From the NCBI RefSeq assembly GCF_024451105.1, contig NZ_JANGEY010000005.1, forward strand, positions 62,001 to 126,000: 64,000 bases of DNA, in the 5' to 3' direction. Positions 55,354 to 64,000 of the stretch are shown here, in pieces; the first letter of the stretch is position 1, and the number at the start of each line of letters is the position of its first letter. The notes under the pieces are model-generated. The model ran no database searches and was not told the DNA's origin. It was given only the letters and a program-made list of their open reading frames with translations. The DNA comes from Stutzerimonas stutzeri (GTDB taxonomy: Bacteria > Pseudomonadota > Gammaproteobacteria > Pseudomonadales > Pseudomonadaceae). The position numbers and the translations under genes were made by a program.

Positions 55354-57336
55354 ATGCTGGAGCTGCCCTGCGGTGATTGGCCCAGCGCCTGGAGCGCCGA
55401 ACGGGCTGCCGCGGCCAGCCGCGACTTCGCCGAGCTGCGCGCCGGCCTCGGCGGCCTGTTGTGGCTGCAGTTCGATCCGGCCGAGGCGGCCTGCAGGCTG
55501 TGGCTGTGGCGCGCGGGGCGGGCGCGGCGGCTGACCCCGCCGGGCTTCTCGGTGCGCAGCCGGGTCTACGAGTACGGCGGCGGCGCCTTCTGCGTGCTGG
55601 AGGACGGCGTGGCGCTGGTCAGCGAGGCCGACCAGCAGGTCTGGCATCTGCCCGTGGCCGCCGACGGCACGCCGGGCGAGCTGCGTGCGCTGAGCGCCCA
55701 TGCCGAGCGCCGCTACGGCGACCTGCACTGCGCTCCAGCCTGGCAGGCCGTGCTGGCGGTGGAGGAAAGCCGCGAGTCTGGTGCGGTGTTGCACCGCCTG
55801 GTCAGCCTGGATCTGGCCGCCGGCGCGCGCCGGGTGCTGGTCGAGGGCGCCGACTTCTACAGTGCGCCGCGCGTGTCCCCGGATGGCCGCTGGCTGGTGT
55901 GGATCGAATGGGATCGTCCCGAGCTGCCGTGGACCGCCACCCGCCTGTGCCGGATGGCGCTGCACGCCGACGGCTCGCTCGGCGCGCGCGAGGTGCTGGC
56001 CGGCGGCGCGGGCGATCAGTCGCTGCAGCAACCGTGCTTCGCCGCCGACGGCCGCCTGACCTGCCTGAGCGACCGCGACGGCTGGTGGCGGCCGTGGATC
56101 GAGTGCGAGGGGCGCTGGCGGCCGGTCGACTGGCCTGTGGTGGACAAGGCTGCGCCGTTGTCCACCCTACGCTTGAACTCGGCCGTAGGGTGGGCAACCG
56201 CGCCTGCGTTGCCCACCACTTGGAGCGAGCCCCGGCCCATGGCGGAGGCTGACCACGCCCCCGCGCCCTGGCAGCTGGGCACGGTCAGCTACCTGCCGCT
56301 GGCCGGCGGCGGCTGGCTGCTGGCGCGCTTGGAGGAGGGCTGGGGCCTGCTGGTCGAGCGCGACGCGGCCGGCCGCGAGCGCCGCCTGGCAGCGGAGTTC
56401 AGCCGCTTCCGCCAGCTGGCGGCCGATGCGCGGCACTTTTACTGCATCGCCGCCGCGCCGGACCGGCTGCCGGCGCTGCTGGCCATCGCCCGTGACTCGG
56501 GCGCGGTCGAGATCCTCGCCGGCGGCGAGCGGCCGCTGGCCGAGGCCGAGCTTTCCCGCCCGCAGGCGATCCGCTTCGCCACGGGCGCGGGGGAGAGCGC
56601 CCAGGCGTTCTTCTATCCGCCGCGCAACGCCGCCTGCGCGGTAGCGGCCGACGAGCGGCCGCCGCTGGTGCTGTTCCTGCACGGCGGGCCGACCTCGGCC
56701 TGCTATCCGGTATTCGATCCGCGCATCCAGTTCTGGACCCAGCGCGGCTTCGCCGTGGCCGATCTCAACTACCGCGGCTCCAGCGGCTTCGGCCGCGCCT
56801 GCCGGCTGCGCCTCGCGGGGGCTTGGGGCGACATCGAGGTGGCGGACGCCGTGGCGCTGGTCCGCCACCTCGGCGAACAGGGACTGATCGACCCCGCGCG
56901 CGCCTTCATCCGCGGCGCCAGCGCCGGCGGCTACACGGCGCTGTGTGCGCTGGCCTTCCACGACTGCTTCCGCGGCGGCGCCAGCCTCTACGGGGTCAGC
57001 GACCCGCTGGCCCTGCGCCGCGCCACCCACAAGTTCGAGGGCGACTACCTGGGCTGGCTGATCGGCGATCCCGTGCGCGATGCTGAACGCTACGCGGCGC
57101 GCACCCCGCTCGCGCACGCCGGGCGCATCCGTGCGCCGCTGATCTTCTTCCAGGGCGGCCTGGACGCCGTGGTGGTGCCGCAGCAGACCGAGGCGATGGT
57201 CGCCGCGCTGCAGGCCGGCGGCGTGGCGGTGGAGTACCGCCTGTATCCGGACGAGCGCCACGGTTTCCGCCGGGCCGCCCACCTGGCCGACGCGCTCGAG
57301 CGCGAATGGGCCTTCTACCGGCGCCTGCTGGAGTGA
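55354..57336 (+). CDS. S9 family prolyl-oligopeptidase-like protein of the pqq operon
   Basis: 660 residues: N-terminal beta-propeller followed by an alpha/beta hydrolase domain. Catalytic Ser is in RGASAGGYTAL (near residue 530), Asp in QGGLDAVVVP and His in DERHGF. The counterpart in P. aeruginosa lies at the same place after pqqE. It may trim PQQ precursors, but this is not shown. Odd feature: a 79-bp REP-like repeat (56139-56217) is inserted in the propeller-coding region and is read through in frame, adding about 26 residues (near 262-288). Seven bases after pqqE. Confidence 0.85.
   Translation: MLELPCGDWPSAWSAERAAAASRDFAELRAGLGGLLWLQFDPAEAACRLWLWRAGRARRLTPPGFSVRSRVYEYGGGAFCVLEDGVALVSEADQQVWHLPVAADGTPGELRALSAHAERRYGDLHCAPAWQAVLAVEESRESGAVLHRLVSLDLAAGARRVLVEGADFYSAPRVSPDGRWLVWIEWDRPELPWTATRLCRMALHADGSLGAREVLAGGAGDQSLQQPCFAADGRLTCLSDRDGWWRPWIECEGRWRPVDWPVVDKAAPLSTLRLNSAVGWATAPALPTTWSEPRPMAEADHAPAPWQLGTVSYLPLAGGGWLLARLEEGWGLLVERDAAGRERRLAAEFSRFRQLAADARHFYCIAAAPDRLPALLAIARDSGAVEILAGGERPLAEAELSRPQAIRFATGAGESAQAFFYPPRNAACAVAADERPPLVLFLHGGPTSACYPVFDPRIQFWTQRGFAVADLNYRGSSGFGRACRLRLAGAWGDIEVADAVALVRHLGEQGLIDPARAFIRGASAGGYTALCALAFHDCFRGGASLYGVSDPLALRRATHKFEGDYLGWLIGDPVRDAERYAARTPLAHAGRIRAPLIFFQGGLDAVVVPQQTEAMVAALQAGGVAVEYRLYPDERHGFRRAAHLADALEREWAFYRRLLE
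56139..56217. repeat. BIME-like repeat inside the S9 peptidase coding region
   Basis: Two palindromic units head to head: GGTGGACAA / TTGTCCACC with CCACCCTACG, then CGTAGGGTGG with GGTGGGCAAC / GTTGCCCACC. Same termini as the repeats in the pqq gaps; the reading frame stays open. Confidence 0.82.
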
Positions 57337-57442
57337 CGCCCGTCGGCACGGACCACCTTCGATGGATTGCAAAGACCGAGCAATGCAGTAGGCTGTCGCC
57401 GTGTAACACTCCATAACAACAACGATGCCGTCAGGTTACTGC

Positions 57443-58600
57443 ATGTCTCTTTCGCCGCTCCGCAAGTTCGTCAGCCCGGAAATCATCTTCGGCGCCGGTT
57501 CCCGCCATTCGGTGGGCAACTACGCCGCGACCTTCGGCGCGCGCAAGGTGCTGGTGGTCTCCGACCCCGGCGTGCAGGCGGCCGGCTGGGTCGCCGACGT
57601 GCTGGCCAGCCTCGACGCCCAGGGCATCGCCCATGTGCTGTTCACCGGCGTGTCGCCCAATCCGCGGGTCGAGGAGGTGATGGCCGGTGCCGAGCTGTAC
57701 CGCGCCAGCGGCTGCGACGTGATCGTCGCGGTGGGCGGCGGCAGCCCGATGGACTGTGCCAAGGCCATCGGCATCGTCGCCGCGCACGGACGCAGCATCC
57801 TCGAGTTCGAGGGCGTCGACACCATCCGCGTGCCCAGCCCGCCGCTGATCCTGATCCCCACCACCGCCGGCACCTCGGCGGACGTCTCGCAGTTCGTGAT
57901 CATCTCCAACCAGGCCGAGCGGATGAAGTTCTCCATCGTCAGCAAGGCGGTGGTGCCGGACGTGTCGTTGATCGACCCGGAGACCACGGTGAGCATGGAC
58001 CCGTTCCTCTCCGCCTGCACCGGCATCGACGCGCTGGTGCACGCCATCGAGGCGTTCGTCTCCACCGGCAGCGGCCCGCTCACCGACCCGCACGCGCTGG
58101 AGGCCATGCGCCTGATCGGCGGCAACCTGGTGCAGATGATCGCCACACCGGACGACATCGCCCTGCGCGAGAAGATCATGCTCGGCAGCATGCAGGCCGG
58201 GCTGGCCTTCTCCAACGCCATCCTCGGCGCGGTGCACGCCATGAGCCACAGCCTCGGCGGCTTCCTCGACCTGCCGCACGGGCTGTGCAACGCGGTGCTG
58301 GTCGAGCACGTGGTGGCGTTCAACTTCGACGCCGCGCCGGAGCGCTTCCGCCTGGTCGCCGAGACCCTCGGCATCGACTGCCGCGGACTGACTCCGCCGC
58401 AGGTGCGCGCGCGGCTGGTCGAGCACCTGATCGCCTTCAAGCAGGCGGTCGGCTTCGAGGAAAGCCTGCGCCGCCACGGCGTCGGCAGCTCGGACATTCC
58501 CTTCCTGTCGCAGCACGCCATGCGCGACCCGTGCATCCTGACCAATCCGCGGCAGTCGACCCAGCGCGACGTCGAGGTGGTGTATGGCGAAGCCCTCTGA
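57443..58600 (+). CDS. ercA: Iron-containing alcohol dehydrogenase ErcA
   Basis: 385 residues from MSLSPLRKF. Group III Fe-ADH with VGGGSPMDCAKA, PTTAGTSAD and the metal-binding region DALVHAIEAF, HAMSHSLGG and HGLCN. In P. aeruginosa ErcA is described as part of the regulatory chain for ethanol oxidation rather than as a main catabolic enzyme. The stop overlaps the start of ercS by 17 bases. Confidence 0.9.
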   Translation: MSLSPLRKFVSPEIIFGAGSRHSVGNYAATFGARKVLVVSDPGVQAAGWVADVLASLDAQGIAHVLFTGVSPNPRVEEVMAGAELYRASGCDVIVAVGGGSPMDCAKAIGIVAAHGRSILEFEGVDTIRVPSPPLILIPTTAGTSADVSQFVIISNQAERMKFSIVSKAVVPDVSLIDPETTVSMDPFLSACTGIDALVHAIEAFVSTGSGPLTDPHALEAMRLIGGNLVQMIATPDDIALREKIMLGSMQAGLAFSNAILGAVHAMSHSLGGFLDLPHGLCNAVLVEHVVAFNFDAAPERFRLVAETLGIDCRGLTPPQVRARLVEHLIAFKQAVGFEESLRRHGVGSSDIPFLSQHAMRDPCILTNPRQSTQRDVEVVYGEAL

Positions 58601-60265
58601 GGCGCGTCCGGAGCTCGCCGGCCTGCTGGGCCTGGGCAGCCACTCGGCGCGCAAGAGCTACTATCCCGAGCTGGCCGCGCGCCTGGACGAACTCGAGCGC
58701 GAGCGCAACCGCTACAAGTGGCTGTTCGAGCACGCCGTGCACGGCATCTTCCAAGGCAACCTCAACCACGGCATCCTCGCCGCCAACCCGGCGCTGGCGC
58801 ACATGCTCGGCTACGAGGATCCCCGGCAGGTGCTCTGGTCGCGGACCGACCTGGCCGAGCGGCTGTTCGTCGGCGGCGCCGCCGAGCTGGCCCGCATCGA
58901 GGCCGCGCTGCTCGAGCGGAGCGGCCTGTTCGGCTACGAGACGCGGCTGCGCCGGCGCGACGGCAGTTGCATCGACGTGCTGATGAACCTGTTGCTCAAA
59001 CCGGACGAGGAGGGGGTGGTCGAAGGCTTCGTCGCCAGCTCAACGTCGAGCTGGAGCAGCGGGTCGCCGTGCGCACCGCCGAGCTGCTCGAGGCCAACCG
59101 CAACCTGCAGCAGGATATCCGCGAACGCGAGCGCATCCAGTGTGAGCTGCGCGAGGCGCGCGACGCCGCCGAGGCGGCCAATCGCAGCAAGGACAAGTAC
59201 CTGGCGGCGGCCAGCCATGACCTGCTGCAGCCGCTCAACGCCGCGCGCCTCTTGATCGCCACGCTGCGCGAGCGCGCCCTGCCGGACAGCGAGGCCAACC
59301 TGGTGGAGCGCACCCACCAGGCGCTGGAGGGCGCCGAGGACCTGCTCGCCGACCTGCTCGACATCGCCCGCCTGGACAGCCGGGCGATCCGCCCGGATCT
59401 CGCCGTCTACCGACTCGACGAGCTGCTCGCACCATTGGCCTCGGAGTTCCAGCCGGTGGCCGCGGCCGCAGGGCTGGAGCTGCGCGTGCGCATCCCGCGC
59501 CTGGCGGTACGCACCGACTTCCGCCTGCTCACCCGCATCCTGCGCAACTTCCTCAGCAACGCCTGCCGCTACACCGACGCCGGGCGCGTGCTGCTCGGCT
59601 GCCGGCGGCGCGGCGACTGCCTGGAGATCCTGGTCGCCGACAGCGGGCGCGGCATCCCGGCCGACAAGCTGGAGGAGATCTTCCTCGAGTTCAACCAGCT
59701 CGACGCCGGCCGCGCCGCCGAGCGCAAGGGCGTCGGCCTCGGCCTGGCGATCGTCGAGCGCATCGCGCGGATGCTCGACTATCGCATCGCCGTGCGTTCG
59801 CAACCGGGCCGCGGCTCGCTGTTCGGCATCCTGGTGCCGCTGGCCGAGTACGTGGCGCCGCTGCCGGTCGCGCGTCCCCAGGAGAGCGTCGGCGACCCGC
59901 TGCCGGGGCGCCGCGTGCTGGTGGTCGACAACGAGCCGGACATCCAGCAGAGCATGCAGGCGCTGCTCGCCCAGTGGGGCTGCGAGGTGCGGGTGGCCGG
60001 CGGCCTGGAGGAGGCCCGCGGACAGCTGGCCGGCTGGGACGCGGAGCTGCTGCTGGTCGACTACCACCTCGACCAGGGGGCCAACGGCTGCGATCTGATC
60101 CGCAGCCTGCGCCGCGAGTCGGGGCTGGCGCTGCCGGCGGTGATGATCACCGCCGAGCGCAGCGAGCAGTGCCGGCGACGCCTGCACGAGCACGGCATTC
60201 CGCTGCTCAACAAGCCGGTCAAGCCGGGCAAGCTGCGCGCGGTGCTCAGCCAGTTCCTCGGCTGA
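58584..60265 (+). pseudogene. ercS: Hybrid sensor kinase ErcS, frameshifted
   Basis: Cytoplasmic PAS/histidine kinase/receiver protein that controls PQQ-dependent ethanol oxidation in P. aeruginosa. The first part (58584 to about 59040) encodes the N-terminus and PAS-like domain (RYKWLFEHAVHGIFQ, LGYEDP, GFVA). The rest is in another frame from about 59040 to 60265: a coiled coil (LNVELEQRVAVRTAELLEANRNL), HisKA with AASHDLLQPLNAARLL, an ATPase domain with FLSNACRYTDAG and GVGLGLAIVERIA, and a receiver with LLVDYHLDQGANG. Related kinases have a DITER-type stretch at the end of PAS that is missing here, so a deletion of 3n+1 bases fits better than a single-base error. As sequenced the kinase cannot be made as one chain. 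Confidence 0.85.
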
Positions 60266-60268
60266 ACT

Positions 60269-60282
60269 GTGATGCGCATCAA
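60269..60282. promoter_or_regulatory. Anr/Fnr-like box upstream of the polyamine-binding protein gene
   Basis: GTGAT-GCGC-ATCAA, nine of ten bases of the consensus TTGAT-N4-ATCAA; 113 bases before the ATG. The spacing to a promoter is not clear. Confidence 0.35.
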
Positions 60283-60394
60283 CTTTGTGCGTGCGCCCGG
60301 CGACAAAGGTCGTATGGCTCGCTTAAATCCCCCATTCGCGCGAGGCCGCTGCCATGGTGGTGCGGTCCGCGGATAACCATAAGGAGTTTCGGGG

Positions 60395-61450
60395 ATGTTG
60401 AAGCGGACGCTGTTGGCCGCAAGCCTCTGCCTGGGGGCTGGCCTTGCTCAAGCCGAGGAACTGCTGCGGGTCTATGGGTGGGAGGGGCGCCTGTCGCCTG
60501 CGGTGATCGAGGGCTTCGAGAAGCAGAGCGGGATCAGGGTGGAGTACACCACCTACACGTCGGCCGAGGACATGCTGCGCGAGGTCGGCGCCGGCAGTCG
60601 CTACGACGTGGTGTTTCCCTCGCACTTCCAGTTGCCGGCGCTGGTCGCCGATCAGCGCCTGCAGCCGCTGGATCCGGGCAGACTGCCCAACCTGAGCCAG
60701 GTCGACCCCGACCTGCTGGCCATGCTCAGCGGCTTCGACGGCAAGCGCCGCCACGCCGTGCCCTACCTGTGGGGCACCGTCGGCCTGGCGCTGAACGTCT
60801 CCCAGGTGGTCGACACCCTCGGCGAGATGCCGGAGGACAGCTGGGGGCTGATGTTCGATGCGCAGAACAGTGCGCGCCTGGCCGCCTGCGGCATCGGCCT
60901 GCTCGATGCCCGCGAGGAGGCCCTGTCGCTGCTGCTCAATTACAAGGGCCGCGCCCTGGAGCGCAGCGCGCCGCGGGCGATCCGCAAGGCCGGCGAGGAG
61001 CTGGGCATGCTGCGCGAGCGTGCGCGCAGCTTCGACAACGGCGCCTACACCCAGCAGCTCGCCGACGGCAAGCTGTGCATGGCCATGGCCTGGAGCGGCC
61101 ACGTGCTCAAGGCCGCCGATGCCGGCGCGCCGCTGCGCTTCGTGATGCCGCGCGAGGGCGCGCTGATGTTCATCGATACCATGGCGATCCCGCGTTCGGC
61201 GCAGAACGTCGCCGGCGCGCACCGCTTCATCGATTACCTGGCCAGCGCCGAGGCTAACACCCGCAACTCGCGCGATACCCTGTTCTACCCGGTCGCCCGC
61301 CCCGATGCGCCGGCGATGACCCGCCTGGCCAGCGAGCGCCTGGAGCTGGTGCTCACCGGCGACCAGCGGCGCAGTTTCTTCTTCCTCGAGGCGCTCAGCG
61401 CGCGCACCAAGAGCGCGGTGGACGACGCCTGGGCACAGGTCAAGCGTTGA
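60395..61450 (+). CDS. Periplasmic polyamine-type solute-binding protein (PotD/PotF-like)
   Basis: 351 residues with a signal peptide (ending LAQA). SBP_bac_8/PotF-like fold: ELLRVYGWEGRLSPAVIEGFEKQSGIRVEY, SRYDVVFPSHFQLPALV and YLWGTVGLALN. Polyamine ABC binding proteins share this pattern, but no permease or ATPase gene is beside it, so the ligand is uncertain. RBS AAGGAG. The 3' end overlaps the converging acyltransferase by 11 bases. Confidence 0.83.
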   Translation: MLKRTLLAASLCLGAGLAQAEELLRVYGWEGRLSPAVIEGFEKQSGIRVEYTTYTSAEDMLREVGAGSRYDVVFPSHFQLPALVADQRLQPLDPGRLPNLSQVDPDLLAMLSGFDGKRRHAVPYLWGTVGLALNVSQVVDTLGEMPEDSWGLMFDAQNSARLAACGIGLLDAREEALSLLLNYKGRALERSAPRAIRKAGEELGMLRERARSFDNGAYTQQLADGKLCMAMAWSGHVLKAADAGAPLRFVMPREGALMFIDTMAIPRSAQNVAGAHRFIDYLASAEANTRNSRDTLFYPVARPDAPAMTRLASERLELVLTGDQRRSFFFLEALSARTKSAVDDAWAQVKR

Positions 61451-62372
61451 CCCCGGCGCCGCGCGCCGCCTGGGCGGCGCGCGGCGGCCACTGGCGGTGC
61501 AGGCGCTCGAGCAGGGCGTCCTTCTCGCTCCACAGCCGGTTGACCCACTGCTGGAACTCCAGGCGATAGGCCTCGTCCTCGGCGTAGCTGTGGCCGAGGA
61601 ACTGCGCCGGGATCGGCCGCGCTTCGAAGTGCACCACGACCCGCCGCAGGCGACCGCAGAGCAGGTCGCGAAAGCGCGGCCGACCGTCCGGGTAGTGAAT
61701 GGTCGCGTCGACCAGCGTGGCGAACTGCTCGCCCATGGCATCGATGGCCAGGGCGATGCCGCCGGCGCGCGGCCGCAGCAGGTGGCGGTAGGGCGACTGC
61801 TGGTCCTGGTGCTTGGCTGCGCTGAAGCGGGTGCCCTCGAGGAAGTTGAACAGCGCCACCGGCACTCCGCGCAAGCGCGCGCAGGCGCGCCGGGTGGTGG
61901 CCAGGTCGGCGCCGCGCTGCTCGGGGTGGCGCGCCAGGTAGGTCTTCGAGTGGCGCTTCATGAACGGGAAGTCGAGCGCCCAGCAGCACAGACCGAACAG
62001 CGGGATCCAGATCAGCTCCTGTTTGATGAAGAAGCGCAGCAGCGGCAGGCGGCGGTTGAGGTAGCGCTGGAGGACGAAGATGTCCACCCAGCTCTGGTGG
62101 TTGCAGGTCACCAGGCAGGAAGTGCGGTCGGGCAGCCGCTCGAGGCCTTCGACCTGCCAGTCGATGCGCCCCACCAGGCCGATCCAGGCCCTGTTGCCGT
62201 CGGCCCAGTACTCGGCGACATGGCCCATCTGCCGTCGGCTCCAGCGCCGGCAGGTAGGCAGCAGCTTGAGCAGTGCCAGGGCCAGCAGCGGGCCGCTCCA
62301 CAGCAGGGTGTTGAGGGTCAGCAGCAGAGCGGCGGCGAGGCCGCGCAGCGGCGCGGGCAGGTGTCGGAACAT
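61440..62372 (-). CDS. Acyltransferase of the PlsC/LPLAT family (YihG-like)
   Basis: 310 residues with N-terminal hydrophobic helices (residues about 10-37). Catalytic motif NHQSWVD (HX4D) near residue 93 and NFLEGTR in place of the usual FPEGTR. Probably transfers acyl chains to lysophospholipids in the inner membrane. Converges on the binding-protein gene with an 11-base overlap. Confidence 0.86.
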   Translation of the reverse strand: MFRHLPAPLRGLAAALLLTLNTLLWSGPLLALALLKLLPTCRRWSRRQMGHVAEYWADGNRAWIGLVGRIDWQVEGLERLPDRTSCLVTCNHQSWVDIFVLQRYLNRRLPLLRFFIKQELIWIPLFGLCCWALDFPFMKRHSKTYLARHPEQRGADLATTRRACARLRGVPVALFNFLEGTRFSAAKHQDQQSPYRHLLRPRAGGIALAIDAMGEQFATLVDATIHYPDGRPRFRDLLCGRLRRVVVHFEARPIPAQFLGHSYAEDEAYRLEFQQWVNRLWSEKDALLERLHRQWPPRAAQAARGAGVNA

Positions 62373-62518
62373 GGTCGGGATCCGCAGCGGAGGCAGGCCG
62401 GCGATGATAGCCCAGTCCCGCCGCCGCGGCGCCGGCCCATCCGTCCCGCCGTGGGTCGCTTTCGCGTCATCGGCGACGTAGAATCAGGGGCCATACTCCA
62501 TTCGCAAAGGTTCACCCC

Positions 62519-63004
62519 ATGCAGATCGCGGCCAACAAGGCGGTATCCATCGACTACACCCTGACCAACGAGAGCGGCGAAGTCATCGACAGCTCCGTGG
62601 GCAGCGCCCCGCTGGTCTACCTGCATGGTGCCGGCAACATCATCGTCGGCCTGGAGAAGGCCCTCGAAGGCAAGCAGGCCGGCGACGAACTGGAGGTCAG
62701 CATCGAGCCGGAAGAGGCCTACGGCGACTACAGCGTCGAACTGGTGGCGGTGCTCGATCGCTCCATGTTCGAGGGCGTCGACCAACTGGAGGTCGGCATG
62801 CAGTTCCACGCCTCCGCACCGAACGGCGGCATGCAGATCGTCACCATCCGCGACATCGAAGGCGACGACGTCACCGTGGACGGCAACCATCCGCTGGCCG
62901 GTCAGCGCCTGAACTTCAAGGTCAAGGTGGTCAACGTGCGCGACGCCCAGCCCGAAGAGATCGCCCACGGTCACATCCACGGCGAAGGCGGCCACCACCA
63001 CTGA
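62519..63004 (+). CDS. slyD: FKBP-type peptidyl-prolyl isomerase SlyD
   Basis: 161 residues. FKBP core (VSIDYTLTNESGEVIDSS, AGNIIVGLEKALEGKQAGD) with the inserted flap domain, and a His-rich C-terminus (HGHIHGEGGHHH) that binds nickel and other metals. Folding helper and metallochaperone in the cytoplasm. A weak terminator follows. Confidence 0.93.
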   Translation: MQIAANKAVSIDYTLTNESGEVIDSSVGSAPLVYLHGAGNIIVGLEKALEGKQAGDELEVSIEPEEAYGDYSVELVAVLDRSMFEGVDQLEVGMQFHASAPNGGMQIVTIRDIEGDDVTVDGNHPLAGQRLNFKVKVVNVRDAQPEEIAHGHIHGEGGHHH

Positions 63005-63047
63005 GTGGCGGTCGGCGGCGTTCGATCTGCTGCTAAGCTGTAGACGC

Positions 63048-63080
63048 AAGGCGCTGTTGCCGCAGGCAGGAGCGCCTTTT
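63048..63080 (+). terminator. Terminator after slyD
   Basis: AAGGCGCT / AGCGCCTT with a 15-base loop, ending in TTTT. Confidence 0.6.
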
Positions 63081-63116
63081 CGTCGGTGGGCCCCGAGACT
63101 GGCATGGAGCTGAGCG

Positions 63117-63608
63117 ATGAGCCTATTTCACGATCTGACCCTCAAGGCCCTGGACGGCGGCGAACTGCCGCTGGCTCCCTTCAAGGGCAAGGTGGTGCTG
63201 GTGATCAACGTCGCCTCGAAGTGCGGCCTGACCCCGCAGTATGCCGGCCTGGAGCATCTCTACCAGCAGTACCGCGAGCGCGGCTTCAGCGTGCTCGGCC
63301 TGCCGTGCAACCAGTTCGCCGGCCAGGAGCCGGGCAGCGAGGCCGAGATCGGCGCGTTCTGCGCGCTCAACTATGGGGTGAGCTTCCCGATGAGCGCCAA
63401 GCTCGAGGTCAACGGCCCGAATCGCCATCCGCTGTACCTGCTGCTGGCCGGCGAGGGCGCGGAGTTCCCCGGCGACATCACCTGGAACTTCGAGAAGTTC
63501 CTGGTCGGCCCCGACGGCCGCGTGCTGGAGCGTTTCGCGCCGCGCATCTCGCCCGAGGACCCGCAGGTGATCCAGGCGATCGAGAAGGCGCTGGCGGCCC
63601 TGGCCTGA
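63117..63608 (+). CDS. Glutathione peroxidase (thiol-type)
   Basis: 163 residues. Thioredoxin-fold peroxidase with Cys36 (NVASKCGLTP) in place of selenocysteine, Gln in LPCNQFAGQEPG and Trp in TWNFEKFLV. Reduces peroxides with glutathione or thioredoxin. Lies between slyD and cysZ, as in other Pseudomonas. Confidence 0.92.
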   Translation: MSLFHDLTLKALDGGELPLAPFKGKVVLVINVASKCGLTPQYAGLEHLYQQYRERGFSVLGLPCNQFAGQEPGSEAEIGAFCALNYGVSFPMSAKLEVNGPNRHPLYLLLAGEGAEFPGDITWNFEKFLVGPDGRVLERFAPRISPEDPQVIQAIEKALAALA

Positions 63609-63630
63609 GCCGCCCGCGCGACGCCATGTC

Positions 63631-64000
63631 TCAACCGGCCCGACGCTCCAGTCGCGCCGCCCCGTCCTCGCGCACCCAGAACACCGTCGCACCGGCCACC
63701 GCCGCCGGCATCAGCAGGATGTTCAGCCCCGGCACCAGCAGCGCGGCGTAGGTCGTCGCGCCGAACCCCAGGCTCTGCCAGCGCTTCTCGCGCAACCAGG
63801 CGAGCATGTCGTCCCAGCCCATCTTGTGGTTGTCGGCCGGATAGTCGATGTACTGCACCGCCATCATCCAGATCCCGAACAGCAGCCACAGTGGTGCAGC
63901 CAGCAGGTTCAGCCCCGGAATCAGCGACAGCACCAAGAGCCCCAGTGCGCGCGGCAGGAAGTAGGCCAGCTTGCGCAGCTCGCGGCCGAGGGTGCGCGGG
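63631..64000 (-). CDS. cysZ: Sulfate transporter CysZ, C-terminal part
   Basis: About 123 codons visible; the 5' end lies beyond base 64000 (the frame is open to the edge). Blocks [45 protein letters not shown] and the following hydrophobic segments match CysZ/EI24, the inner-membrane sulfate-uptake protein. Convergent with the glutathione peroxidase gene, 22 bases apart. Confidence 0.88.
   Translation of the reverse strand, partial: PRTLGRELRKLAYFLPRALGLLVLSLIPGLNLLAAPLWLLFGIWMMAVQYIDYPADNHKMGWDDMLAWLREKRWQSLGFGATTYAALLVPGLNILLMPAAVAGATVFWVREDGAARLERRAG

Noticed and set aside
58584-59255. Independent short protein ending at 59255
   Set aside because: After about 59040 the sequence becomes Ser/Arg/Pro-rich with no domain, while the other frame continues the kinase; a frameshift is the simpler reading.

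Overview
This 64 kb window is a continuous, GC-rich, gene-dense chromosomal segment from a gammaproteobacterium of the Pseudomonas/Azotobacter group. The evidence is the queG-nnr-tsaE-amiB-mutL-miaA-hfq-hflX-hflK-hflC-hisZ-purA-rnr-rlmB-rpsF-rpsR-rplI-dnaB-alr order, the leuS-lptE-holA order, and a Pseudomonas-type PQQ/ethanol oxidation cluster (exaA, exaC, pqqABCDE, ercA, ercS). I see no phage, insertion sequence, CRISPR array or origin. The family assignments come from reading the sequence; no database search was run.

Layout. 1-4.0 kb: 3' end of clpB, a DUF1631 gene carrying an in-frame 9-bp microsatellite, and a tRNA-Asn/Pro/Lys operon with its own promoter and terminator. 4.0-14.0 kb: a type II NADH dehydrogenase, small membrane and hypothetical genes, arfA (ribosome rescue) with a hairpin inside its coding region, then holA-lptE-leuS, a hotdog thioesterase and an ElyC-like gene. 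14.0-37.3 kb: the conserved housekeeping run from queG to alr, interrupted by three tandem tRNA-Leu(CAG) genes on the opposite strand.

37.3-60.3 kb: an alcohol-oxidation island. Two PQQ-dependent alcohol dehydrogenases are present. One has Ser two residues after the catalytic Asp (calcium type, ExaA/PedE-like) and the other has Asp there (lanthanide type, PedH/XoxF-like). Around them lie a secreted pentapeptide-repeat protein, cytochrome c PedF, an MxaJ/XoxJ-like binding protein, a SoxYZ-like carrier, a zinc metallohydrolase, a small Cys-rich protein, an SLC13-type transporter, a chemoreceptor with a sigma-28 promoter, aldehyde dehydrogenase exaC, pqqABCDE, an S9 peptidase, ercA, and an ercS sensor-kinase gene that is frameshifted. 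The expected flow is alcohol to aldehyde (periplasmic quinoproteins, electrons to cytochrome c), aldehyde to acid (ExaC, cytoplasm), with PQQ made on site. A short motif, TACCAAGG, recurs upstream of the cytochrome/exaA divergent promoter (twice), pedH and pqqA, with a weaker copy upstream of exaC. This suggests one regulator ties the island together.

60.4-64 kb: a polyamine-type periplasmic binding protein, a lysophospholipid acyltransferase-like gene, slyD, a glutathione peroxidase and the 3' part of cysZ. GTAGGGTGG-type palindromic repeats (REP/BIME-like) are scattered through the pqq operon, and one sits inside the S9 peptidase coding sequence.
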